The position numbers were made by a program, and so were the translations under genes. The notes under the pieces were generated by a model, which made no database searches, was not told the origin of the DNA, and saw only the letters and a program-made list of their open reading frames with translations. Shown here in pieces: positions 23,579-37,843 of a DNA stretch of 64,000 nt. Source of the DNA: Paramecium sonneborni. Its lineage: Eukaryota; Ciliophora; Oligohymenophorea; Peniculida; Parameciidae. Position 1 is the first letter of the stretch. Each line of letters starts with the position of its first letter. The stretch is from positions 307,500-371,499 of the forward strand of contig CAJJDN010000037.1 in assembly GCA_905182985.1 (NCBI GenBank), written 5' to 3'.

Positions 23579-24894
23579 ATGAACTAAGATGATTTCGAGG
23601 TATATTATATCGATGTAGAGATTATAAAAGATCTCAGTAGAAGTAAGCGATCCAAAAGTTTAATCTGGACTGAATAAATACACAACTTATTCAGTTCGAG
23701 GAATGGATAAGAATGGATAATTTGATGTGATACGAAGGTTTAGTGATTTCCGACTTATACGTTAATTTCTTATAACAAAATGGCCTGGATGTTATATTCC
23801 ACCACTTCCACCTAGAAAGGCTATTGTATATTAAAAGATCTACAATTTTTAGGGAAATATGGATTAAAAGTTTATAGATGATAGAATGCATTCATTATAA
23901 GATTGGATGAGAATTATGTCTTAATCCAAATATTTTTGGTATTCAGAAGAATTTCAGTTATTTATAAAGGCTAATGGAGATATTGAAAAAGTAATCTCAT
24001 ACTTATTCTATAGGCTTTGACATAAGTACCGAAATTAACTTATGATGAGATAATAAACAAATATTAAGACACTTTTACAGATCTATCTGGAGTAAATTTT
24101 ATTCTTATATTAATAAGAGAGAAATCAATAGAGAATTAATTCAAAAGATAACAGATTTTCATTAATTTCTAAAAAGAGTAAATCCAATGGTTGAAAATTT
24201 TAAGCAAATTGCAAAGTAATAAATAAAACTATTTAAGAAATATAGCATAAGCTAGATGGAACTTTTAAGAATAATTATCTCATTTTCTTTTAAACTGTTT
24301 GCCAGAATATGAATAACAAGTTTTATTAGAGTTTAGTGAAAGTGAGGATAAATTAGTATTATAGAGTATCAAAAATGATGAGTATCCATCATAATTACTA
24401 AATAATTATATAAGTTTGTTGCAATAGAATGAATTCTAATCATTATATTAAGAAATTAGGAAAGAGTCAAAATAAGTGAGAGCATTTTTGGAAACAATGA
24501 CTTAGAGAGAAAAGTATGAGTAGTAGAAGGTGTTTTATGAATAGAAATAAAAAGAACTTTAAATATAATTATAAGAAGTATTAGCAGGAAAGCCATCCAT
24601 AAAAAATATATTTAGTACTACAAAGAAGGAAGATTAAATAGCTAAATTATAGACTTAAATTGATTAAGTATGTAAGGACATAGAAAATATGTAATTTATT
24701 TGTGATATATTAACTGTATTGTTAGGATATATAGAGATTGATAAATTTAAGGTATGAATTATATTGAGTTGTAGTTGGAAAAATAATAGAACTATTATAA
24801 ATTGGCTAAGAGTTTGATTTAATATGAAATTTAGTTGAACCAGGCATCGGAAGAATTTTGGGAGAGAGTGTAATAAAATTATAATTTATTATGA
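23579..24894 (+). CDS. Sorting nexin (PX domain, BAR-like C-terminus)
   Basis: ATG 23579 gives MNQDDFE, then a 31-nt intron, then ISVEVSDPKVQSGLNKYTTY: the start of a PX domain. RRFSDFRLIRQFL and WPGCYIPPLPPRK supply the basic residue and PxxP loop that contact phosphatidylinositol 3-phosphate. The rest (from about residue 140, after a 23-nt intron) is helical with charged heptads, as in the BAR domains of SNX1/2/4-type proteins. TGA 24894. Acts on endosomes in cargo retrieval. It lies only 19 bp downstream of the aquaporin stop on the same strand. About 415 aa; introns in the 3' half were not all mapped. Confidence 0.85.
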
Positions 24895-24928
24895 TAAATA
24901 AATATTATAATTAAATTATTGTATCAAA

Positions 24929-26725
24929 TCATTTTTTTGGTTAATAATATGTATTAGGTACATAATAATAAGGTTAATTTAATTAATTTTGATTAGGTCT
25001 TTGATAATAATCAGTTTATCGATTTGTTTTCTAATCTAAATTTTTTCTTCCGGAAAGTTAAAAACTTTAATTATTAGTTGGTGTAACTAATGAATTAGTG
25101 ATAGGTTATTTCAGATGATTCAAACTTTAATGAATACTAATTTTTGGTTATAAGAAACTTTATGAATTAACAATTGATGAAGAGTATTTGTTAGGTGATG
25201 TTTAAGGTTATTATTAATTATGAACACTATTAACTCTAACAGATCTTATTTATTTATCACTATGAAGAATAAGAGGAATTGATGATTTATTTTTCATCTA
25301 TTTTTTAGTAACTTCCTCTAATCCTTCTCCAAAATAAGTTAATTTAGGTGAGATCTCAAATTCTGAATTAATTTAATATCCTAATTGAGAGAGCCATTTT
25401 TAATCTCTACGCATATAAGCTTGGCGTGCTGTGTGAACAGTATCTTTAATTTCATTTGAAGGATCAATGATAGAAGCATATTCATATTCTCTTTTGATTC
25501 TAAATAATGCAAATTATTATATAGGACAATAAGGAACAGCTTCATAGTATGTTAATTCGAATTTAAGAGCATTAGGTTTTGATAAAGGTTTGATTAATCT
25601 GGAAGTTATGTAATCAAAATATGTACATTTCTTTTATCGAATATGTAAACTAGTTTGATTGTAAATCTCTACTTAGACAAAATATGTTTTTTAAAATTGC
25701 AAGAAAGTTCTAAGGCATAATTGAGTGAACACATAATTTAACCAATAACTCCATCAGGATTGGATAAACTTCCATTTTTATCTTTTTTTACTAAATCATT
25801 ATAAGATATTTCATCAAATTCTTTAGATAGATATATATAAATAATATACCTTTATATTATAATCCTTAATTAAGTTAATTAATAATGATTCCAAGATTTT
25901 CATCAACACTACGTTTCTATACACATTTGGCACTCAAATATAATTAATTTCTAATAAAGGCACCAATCCAAATAGGATCACCAAATTTACATAATACATT
26001 TTCCATAGAACATAAATGAAGTATTGTAATACCCAAAAATTTCATAGTATCTAAAACTGATTGATTTAAATAGATATATCCATTCCCAATAGATTCATCT
26101 TAAATTTAACATTCATCATTTAATAGAATTTACCCTTCCATACTAAATAATGGTAATTTATCTTATTAAAAAAAGAAGATCTGATCTTCTTACAAACCGA
26201 AATAATTTTTCTCTGAAAAATAATTTGTAATCATTTCATGATTAACATTGGTGGTCATAATAAATATCAATATTGGTAAACACTTTCCACAACGTAATTT
26301 GACAACATTCTAAAGACTCCATATTCGTTCAAAATACAATTGAAACAAACTCTTATGTGAAGGTAACTGGATGTCTAACAAACAAATGTTTTGCTAAGCA
26401 CTCAATACGATTGCCACTAAATAGTGAGGATTGCCGTATACGTTTGCCCTCTGCTATTGTTGTATATCCTATCTCTTCGTCTTTTTCTTCAAATTCCAAA
26501 CATCTTATTGGCTCATATGGTGTTGTCTATATTATCTTTGCTTTGAATTATTGATAAACCTAACTTATAAACACACTTTACTTAATACAATTATTTTATA
26601 TCGTATTTCTGTAATTTATGTATAATATTGTTCTACTATGTTTCTTTCAATGTTTGAATAAATTTCAGCAAATATCCTTGACCTGCAGATTAATAATCAA
26701 ACAAACTTCCTGCTATCTTTTTCAT
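24929..26725 (-). CDS. UAP1: UAP1-like protein (UDP-N-acetylhexosamine pyrophosphorylase fold) with degenerate active-site loop
   Basis: ATG 26725 gives MKKIAGSLFDYQSAGQGYLL, the usual UAP1 N-terminal helix. Later IQLPSHKSLFQLYFERIW, YFGLQEDQIFFFQQDKLPLF, GNGYIYLNQSVLDTMKFLGI and CKFGDPIWIGAFI match UAP1 blocks, and the C-terminal domain (ALKFELTYYEAVPYCPIQQF, TARQAYMRRDQKWL) is also typical. About 115 extra Gln/Ser/Asn-rich residues end at TGA 24929. Key oddity: where UAP1 has the nucleotide-binding loop L-A-G-G-x-G-T-R-L-G followed by P-K-G, this protein reads EGKLAIVLSAQQNICLLDIQ, so the GTRLG and PKG elements are absent. Introns fit near 26,580, 26,440, 25,845 and 25,660. The fold call is firm; catalytic activity is doubtful. 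Confidence 0.8.
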
Positions 26726-26796
26726 TAAATAAATTTATTATACCAATTAGCTATTTATAATTAATTATTCAATTATATTATATTACAAATAAAATT

Positions 26797-27777
26797 TCAT
26801 AAAATATAAGGTAGTACTTTTATTCCAACAATCCATTCTAAAGAATCAATAGATTATTCAAAAAATTCGAAATGCTATTCTAAGTTTTGATCTAAAATCA
26901 TCAAACATCCTTTATTTCCACATATTTAACGAAAATTAGGAGCTGACCAAACAGTTACTAATTTTTTCTATCATTAACATTATTTATACTTAAAATTCAT
27001 ATCTATATCCTTCTAATATAAATTAATGAGATCTTGAAATCAATATTAAATCATTTCTGTAATTAAATTCATCAACAACACTTTTCCCAAAACAATATCC
27101 TGCTCCACGATTACTTTCTACCCATCCCTCTATACAATCTGGATCTGACCATAACAAATCACACATAGGTCCTTCATATAATTTTTCATTTCTTCTGTCT
27201 ATTCATTTTATCATATATCTCTACCTATTGTTCTAATATCGTCTATTCTTTTTATTTATGGAGATAATCCTCCATGAACACTAAATACCTTTTAATCTAC
27301 TAAAGCACATAATGGCAAATATTCAAATACTTCACAACAGTATTACCAAGGGTAAGCATTACCAAATTTTCTTTTCACTTCATCATAAAAACCATAGAAT
27401 TAAGACATTTGTCGTGATTCATGATTTCCTTTTAATAATATAATCTATTTAGGATATTTAATCTTTAAACATAATAAGTATTGAAATGTCTCAACTGAAT
27501 GATATCTATTTTAATTAACAAACAAATACCCTTTATCTACATAATTTCCATTAAATATATACCTCTTCTCTGGTATTTGTCCTCCTTATTTAAAAAGTTC
27601 CAACAAATCGAAAAATTATCCATGAATATCTCCACATACTATTATTGGAGTTGTCGCTAAAATAACATTAGGTTCTTCAATGAGAATTTCCTTAGCATAT
27701 TCACAAATTGTATGAGTGTCTCTCTCATTTAAATATCTTCCATTTCTCAAAATTTCTAATTATTTGTCAATATCCAT
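26797..27777 (-). CDS. PP2A/PP4/PP6-like phosphatase with substituted metal ligand
   Basis: ATG 27777 to TGA 26797, about 300 aa, the size of a PPP catalytic subunit. Motifs in order: IIVCGDIHGQFFDLLELF (intact GDxHG), then YIFNGNYVDKGYHSVETF where the family has GDYVDRG, LLKGNHESRQMSQFYGFYDE (intact GNHE), SVHGGLSP, EGPMCDLLWSDPD, RGAGYCFG, SRSHQF and SAPNF. So the bridging metal ligand Asp is Asn and the phosphate-binding Arg is Lys. The C-terminus ends ...VLPYIL and lacks the conserved YFL tail of PP2A. Introns include a 24-nt one inside DKG/YHSVET. Family call firm. The substitutions suggest reduced or no catalysis. Confidence 0.85.
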
Positions 27778-28007
27778 TTTAATAAAAAATTATTTTTCGC
27801 ATGCTTTTAAATTATGATTAAAATTTATTACTATTTTGAGAAATCAAAGATTATTAATATTAGAATCCTTATATTTACAATTATAATAATCAATTGAAGC
27901 AATGATTATTAAAAGAAAACATTATATTCACTTAATTATAATATTTATTCTAAAATACTATGAAAAATTACCTCAAAAAGAATAGGAAAATGATTTAAAA
28001 ATTATAT

Positions 28008-29087
28008 TCATAAGTTACTGATTAGTTTATATTATTTAGATATCAACTATAATCTCTTTAATTTTTCTTCGATAGATAAATCTAATTCTGTATTTGAATA
28101 CACATTTACACTACTTGCAAATGAAGGCAATATAACACGTCGAGAAAGATAAAAACTTTCCATTGATGAATCTGTTTCAAATGAGGCTTCAGTAATTGGA
28201 GTTAATTAATTTAACTCTAATATACAATGCCGTGTAGTTTTACAGTATTTTATCATAATAGCTTTGAGTAATTTAATCAAATATTAATGTTTTGGTCCAT
28301 CATTTAATGATTTAATTGATTGAAAATACAATCTAAATTCATAAGGAAGTCCTTCATAGAATTCATTTGATTTCAAATAATCTACTTTTTTCTATTCCAT
28401 CAATTAATGAGGCAATTTTTCCCATGGTAATATTCCTTTGAATATAAAAAATTCATACCTTTTCTTAATTTTATGAGAAGATATCCTAAACTTTCTAAAT
28501 CACCACTCTTAGAATGTTGACAGTTTTTATTAAAATAACAGGATTGATACGGCAAAGAATTTTTATTTTATAATTTATTTGGTTTGTCTTATTTTAAATG
28601 TGCTTAGCTGAAACCAATTAAATGTAATTTAGAGTCGTGATCAGCTCCTTCTTTTGAAAAAACAATATTTTCGGGACATAAGTTACAATAAATAATTTCT
28701 TGCTTATGGATGCCACTTAAAATTCGAAGTATAGATAATCCTATCGATAACACTGATTATAGACTTAAAGTTCCATGTTTCTTTAAAATATCAGAAACAG
28801 ATTTTTCATAATAGTCTATTGAATAATAAAACCTCATATAATAATGATTAATACCTATTATTTGCAGCAAAACCACAGTTCAGTACTTTTGGCACTCCCA
28901 ATACATATTTCAGTTTATCAAGTATTATGTATTAAGAATACAGGTATTTTTTATCGCCAATCTCAACTTTTAGTATAACTATCTTGAATTTATCTATCTG
29001 ATTAGATAGGTAGACTCTATGGTTTTCATTTTCATAAATTTCTTTAATTATAGTGAACTTTTCAAAAGTATCATTATTGTAAATCAT
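28008..29087 (-). CDS. CK1-family pseudokinase
   Basis: ATG 29087 to TGA 28008, about 344 aa after introns of 22 and 23 nt. The fold follows casein kinase 1: the VILKVE strand (lysine kept), helices with LSLQSVLSIGLSILRILSGI, then the catalytic loop position reads IIYCNLCPENIVF where CK1 has HRDIKPDN, and LHLIGFSQAHL where CK1 has IDFGLAK. Further on, KSGDLESLGYLLIKLRKGIL and PWEKL match CK1's DDLESLGY...G-LPWQGL. So both the catalytic Asp and the DFG Asp are gone. A Ser-rich tail follows. Likely a regulatory or scaffold pseudokinase; decay is possible, but the frame is intact, which argues for selection. Confidence 0.75.
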
Positions 29088-29582
29088 TATATTTAATAGA
29101 AAGAAGTTTTGATATAAATTATAAATATAAACTATTCTCTTTGACCATAAGATGTTGATTAATTTACATATAGAGATTCTAATTTTAATTTGCTTATTTG
29201 AAAAATAGATCAGTATATTTTATGACAGTTAATTATATTATCGATAATTTTATGAATTAAATGTATGATATTTTTTATTTACAGACATAATAAAATTCTA
29301 AATTAATCATTCAATTCAATATAAAAATAAGTGTTTATAAATAAAAATGAAGTAAAATAGAAAATTAAAGAACTATTAAAAAATGAATATGTTGATATGA
29401 AAATTATCTTAAAAGGAATATAAAATGATTCTTCAAGGTAAAAAATACTTGAAATTAGAAATAAAATTTCTATGATTTTATTAAAAAATATTTGACATTG
29501 GGATGAATGTATATATTTTTCAGTATTTATCAGCATAAATTCTGTAAATTAAATAATTAAATAATTAAAATTTACTAAAGCA
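29088..29582. other. Intergenic spacer, no gene seen
   Basis: Divergent upstream region between the CK1-like and USP genes. AT-rich, with no supported coding frame; it must hold both promoters. Confidence 0.5.
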
Positions 29583-32750
<3,168 letters not shown>

Positions 32751-32853
32751 ATAGAAATTATTTAGTATTATAAATTATATAAGTTTACCTCTAAATAATT
32801 TATTCTCTCTGTTATTATTCCAATTATTTTTATGAATATAAATTAAAAATAAA

Positions 32854-34852
32854 ATGATTATTGAAAATGAAGATAGTGATTTGGAAATTATTTCAAAGTA
32901 CTTCAAAAATTAAGTTGATGAATTTGAAGTTTATGAAGTATCTCCATTTTGTAATATAAAGGCAACACGATTCTTAAGTTATCACCATAGACAGGATGAA
33001 ATACTAGAATTAATATCAGATCATTATTCATAATATAAAGATAAGATTGACACTCTTATGAAGTAAATATCATTCTTATATATCAAGCATAGAAGAAGAT
33101 TCTATTCTTTTTGATATGACTATTGAATTATGGATCAAATTTAAATAGTAATCAAAATGTATTAAGGATGTTTTAAAATACTTGGATATTAAGACTCCTT
33201 TATAAAATTTTATCACAAATATCCTATTAAAGTTGATTAAGACAGAAGTTGAGAATAGATTATAAATAGTTACTCTTTTAGAAATCAAAAGATATAGATA
33301 AACAATCGTTACTTTATAAAATCAATAAGCAATTGAAGATCCTCCATTATAACTTTTAGATTTATTAATTTTATTACCTAATTATTAGTAGTTTGAAAGG
33401 AGATTTTATGAATAAACTCAAATATATTATAAAGAGTTTATTTTAGATACAAATCCTTCATAATCTGTTTAAATAGCAAATGTGATTTTTTAAGCTGAAA
33501 GAAAGCTTTCTAGTAAATTTTCAGATGACTTTTAATTAAAATTAATTGATTTATTAAAACTACTGATCTTTAATCAGGTTAATATGAATGATCTAGATTC
33601 ATTATATTTCAATACTGAAATTATGCTACATTATGTTAAATTTGCATAAGAAATAAATGCTCTTCCTAAATTATTATCAGCTCTGTATTCTATATAATAA
33701 TTTTTAGTCGTAAACATATTTATAAAGAAGTTATATTTATTTTACAACAACAACCGACATTAGCAATTGATAATATGCTAAATTTAGAGAAGACTTGCTA
33801 ATCTCTTTTTGAACAATTACCAGTTGAGAATACAAATGTTACAATTATCACTCATGCTATTGAAGTAATTTATTTTTTATAATTTAAAGGATGCAGTAAA
33901 TGAAAATTATGAAAAATATTCCTATACATTGGCATCTGTAATCAATCTTTAAAATTAACATTCAATATAGAAATATAAACATTTAATAAAATATTTATCT
34001 GATAAAGAGAGCTTTTAAAATTATTATGTTAAATTTCTTATTAAACGTCTTATAAAGGAATATAATTAAAATGAATTAGAATTGTTAAATGAATTACAAC
34101 ATTATTGTAATTCTGAATGGATAAATGAATGTTTAGAATTTATTAAAAATTCAAAGGAGTCACAGAATCTTACTCATTAATTTTTATAAAAACTACGTTA
34201 AAAGAAAAGTTCTATTTAATTTCATTTTCATCTGATTCCAAAATCAATTTGGCCTTATTAAATTGAGAATTTAATATTACCTTAACCATTAAGTCATTTT
34301 GCAGAAAGTTTTATTAAAAATCAATCAGAGGATCTGATGTTCTAAAAAAAAAAGATTTTATTTTAATCTAAATAAAGCAAACTTAATTTATTTGTCAAAA
34401 TTGATCATTAATTTGAATTAGAGTTACCATTAGCTTAAGGTTTAGAATTGCTTAGATTTAATTCTTAAAAATGTATAAATCAAATCACCAATTATAAATA
34501 ATATAATGGATTAATCATTCGTTTAGACAACAATACATTTAAAATAAATTATCAATATAAACACAATAATCAAATAATGATAATAAATGAAGATATCTAA
34601 ATTGAAATGGAGAAGAATTAATAGACCATTTCAGATTATTTATATGTTGTAGATGCTGCTATTGTTAAAATTATTAAGTAGAATAAAAAGATTAATTCAG
34701 AGAATTTAATTTAAGCTACATTCGATTTAATCAAAAAAGAATACCCTAGATTCATAGATTTATGTGAATATGAAATAATTGAAAAATAAATTGTAAGTTT
34801 ATTAGAAAAGGAGATAATTAAGTAAAAATTTGATGATTTTGAATTATTATGA
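32854..34852 (+). CDS. Divergent cullin
   Basis: ATG 32854 to TGA 34852, about 630 aa with a few introns. The first half holds helical repeats typical of cullins (IELWIKFKQQSKCIKDVLKY, YLDIKT, then FYEQTQIYYKEFIL, the yY pattern of cullin repeats). The C-terminal half has the cullin homology region, and the final winged helix reads YLYVVDAAIVKIIKQNKKIN, then LIQATFDLIKKEYPRFIDLC and ending EKQIVSLLEKEI. The IVKIIK lysine sits where NEDD8 is attached in the consensus I-V-R-I-M-K. Cullins scaffold RING ubiquitin ligases. It follows the USP gene by about 100 bp on the same strand. Which cullin subgroup is unclear. Confidence 0.8.
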
Positions 34853-35793
34853 TCAAATTATTAATTTTAAGAGTTATCTAAAGTATTTTAAAAGATATTT
34901 TTTGTTATTTGTATTTGTATCACAAATATAAGTTTTTTTTTTTAATTAGAATAAATTATCTAAAATTTTATCTTATATGAGTAATCCTACAAATTATTGA
35001 TTGTCTCAATAATTGATTTAATAAGTTTGGATTAAATTTTATTTAAGAGAACTAAGTAATTTTCATTGAATTTAAAAATAAAATTTTATATTTGATAAGA
35101 TGAGAAAGAATTACTTCTAAATTAAATTCTATTTTTATTTTGGATAATTAAATTGATGAATTTTAAGAGAAATATATTATGAAGGATATAATCATCACAA
35201 GATAGTGGTAATATTGTAAAAGATTTTTTCAGAATAATAATTTTATTGGAAATTGTAAACTACAAAAATAAATATCAGTCAAAAAGTCTTTTTAAGAAAT
35301 GCGTTGGAATTGATGGAGAGAAATTAAAAAATTGATGAATGAAATTAAGAACTGTAATTTATAAGAATGAAGGAACTATGTTAACAGCTTGTACATTAAA
35401 ATATTATTAATTTAAATTAAAGATTCTAAGTATAAATATTGATTAGCTAATTTAAAAAGAAATCGATTTGATTGATGAAATCTATATCTATGTAAATATT
35501 AAAGTATTTTATAAATTTATTCCATTTCTCTTAGGTGTTGTTTAATTTGAAGGATAAACAAAATTAGAATATATTTTAATTAAACCTTCCATAATGGGGC
35601 TTCTTAATCAGAGTGGAACTTCTTGGCAAAATATGAATAATGGTTATTTAAAGATAAATTGGAATTTTTTACAGATGAAGAAGCTGTATTGAGAAAGAAC
35701 TAGAAGTTTAAGATTAGAGAAATGAATAAAACAAAATAAATAAAGTAAATTATGAATGAAAATCATAAAATGTAATTTTAATTATAATATTTT
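34853..35793 (+). pseudogene. Spacer with a probable gene remnant
   Basis: Mostly AT-rich noncoding DNA. From about 35,600 a plus-strand frame reads HNGASQSEWNFLAKYEQWLF followed by EFFTDEEAVLRKNQKFKI, which looks like true protein but has no start and is preceded by TGA codons and frame changes. It happens to be in frame with the next gene. I take it as the tail of a decayed gene; an N-terminal extension of the TPR-SET gene is the alternative. Confidence 0.3.
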
Positions 35794-37714
35794 ATGCCCC
35801 CAAAAACAAAAAAAAATGAGCTAAATCCAAATCGGCTCAAAGTAATTTCTAATAAATAAAATTAATAGGAAGAAGCAAACAAAGCCTTTTTGAATAGTGA
35901 ATATGATTTAGCACTAGCTCTATACACAAAAGCTATTTGTAAGAATAGATTTGATTAGTTTTTAGAGATTGAAGAAAATCCAATTTACTATAATAATCGT
36001 TCTTAAGCATATTTTTATATGGATGATTTAGAGCTAGCACTTTAAGATTGTAATAGAGCTGTATTGTTGAATCCAAATTATATCAAGGCTATTATAAATA
36101 AGGCTTAGATACTTTATGAAATGGGTTACATTTAAGTATGTATATAATTAAAAATAGGATGCTATTTAATGTTTGTAATAGACAGAAAATCAAAGTTCAG
36201 AAATAGAGAAACATTTAAACTATTATAAATCAATAGCTCTCTAAGTAAATGTGATTTTACAATAAGTCTTCGATTGATTCAGGTGAACTTGAGAGATAGA
36301 AAAGACTTTTAGAATGGCTTAAAAGTGGATAAGCTGTATTCCCTAAAATAAAGATTGAATGTTATGGTGAAGATTATAGAGGTGTTAATGCAAGAAAATC
36401 TATAAGTTAAAAAGAAATCATCCTTTTTGTTCCTAGATCTCATATGATAACTTTAGAAATGGCAAAAGAAACACCAGTAGCTAAAAAAATAATACAAAAT
36501 AGACTAGATTTACTATCTCCAAAACATTCATTTCTCTCAACTTTTTTATTATAAGAAAAAAGTAAATAGGATTCGTTTTGGAAACCTTATCTAGACGTTC
36601 TTCCAAAATTATATTCTTCTTTTCCAATCTTTTTCAATGATAATGATTTAGAATGGTTAAAAGGCTCTCCATTTTTAAGTATTAAGATTTTTAACATTAT
36701 AGAATAAGTCAAGTAAAAAATCACAGATTTAAAAAAAGATTATTGTGACATTTGTTAAATAGCTCCTGAATTTCTCTAACATTCATTTGATGAATTTTGT
36801 TGGGCTAGAATGACTGCAAGCAGTAGAATTTTTGGAATCAACATAAAAGGTGTTAAAACAGATGCTTTTGTTCCGCTTGCAGATATGCTTAATCATAAAC
36901 GTCCTAAATTAACATCTTGGTGTTATTCTGATGAAAAATAAGGTTTTATAATAGAAACTGATGAAAATATTGAAAAAGGTTAAATGATTTTCGATAGTTA
37001 TGGAAGTAAATGCAATTCGAGATTCTTATTAAATTATGGTTTCGTTGTTGAAGATAATAATGCTAATGAAGTAAATGTGTATGTCGAACCAGATGGATCT
37101 ATTCCATTCATTTAATTAAAGGAAGCTTTTATTAAAGAAACTTTAACATTACCAAAATCTTTTCGATTAGTTATTGATCCAGATGGTATGCAATACATTT
37201 CATCTAGATGTAATGATTTTGGATTTCATGAGTTTCATAAGGCTAATCGTAATAAAAGATGAAAATGAACTTATTAATCTACTTGGAAAAAGTTCTTATT
37301 TTAAACCTACAAAAATCTCATTTGTTGGAATTTAAAATGAATTGGCTATGTGGAATCATATTGAAAATATTTGTATTCATGCACTTAATTAATATCCAAC
37401 AACATTAGAAGTAAAATATATCATCTATTTTAAGTAAGACAATGAAATACTCAAAATTTGTGAATTAACTACTAATTAAAAAAATTGCCTCATTTTACGA
37501 ATGGGTGAAAAAAAAATACTAAACTTTTATTTGTAATTCAGTCAATAAATGCATAAATTATTCTCTAATTTTGATTTTGTTGTATGCTATTTTAAATATT
37601 ATTTTATAGGAATTAATAAAATTCTAATAAACTTAGGAAAACTACCATTACTTTAGTTATTTAAATAAGATTACTAATGATCTAAAAATTCAAAACAGAA
37701 AATTATTATTATGA
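35794..37714 (+). CDS. TPR plus SET-domain methyltransferase (SETD3/Rubisco-LSMT class)
   Basis: ATG 35794 (MPPKTKKNELNPNRL) to TGA 37714, about 590 aa. Three TPR-like repeats come first (NKAFLNSEYDLALALYTKAI, IYYNNRSQAYFYMDDLELAL, YIKAIINKAQILYEMGYIQ). The split SET domain follows: SSRIFGINIKG, ADMLNHKRPK, IFDSYGSKCNSRFLLNYGF with the NH and YG motifs of the SAM/lysine pocket. The C-terminus has the Rubs-substrate-binding pattern (IENICIHALNQYPTTLE, then RMGEKKILNFYLQF). Introns: 22 nt after GYIQ, 22 nt after KSIALQ, one of 22 nt within the DPD/DVMILDF junction, 24 nt after TTLE and 28 nt near the end. Such enzymes methylate lysine or histidine (actin for SETD3). Confidence 0.85.
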
Positions 37715-37843
37715 AATAATTTCAATTAAATTTTATCATAAAAAAGATTAATTATCTCAATATCAAGTTTTTTTTTATTTATTTTGAACAAAAAAAAGTT
37801 CTAAAAATAAATTTATGTTTAATTTTATTTTAATCATAAATAT

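Noticed and set aside
26357..26625. Two overlapping plus-strand ORFs of about 65 aa
   Set aside because: Antisense of the first exons of the UAP1-like gene.
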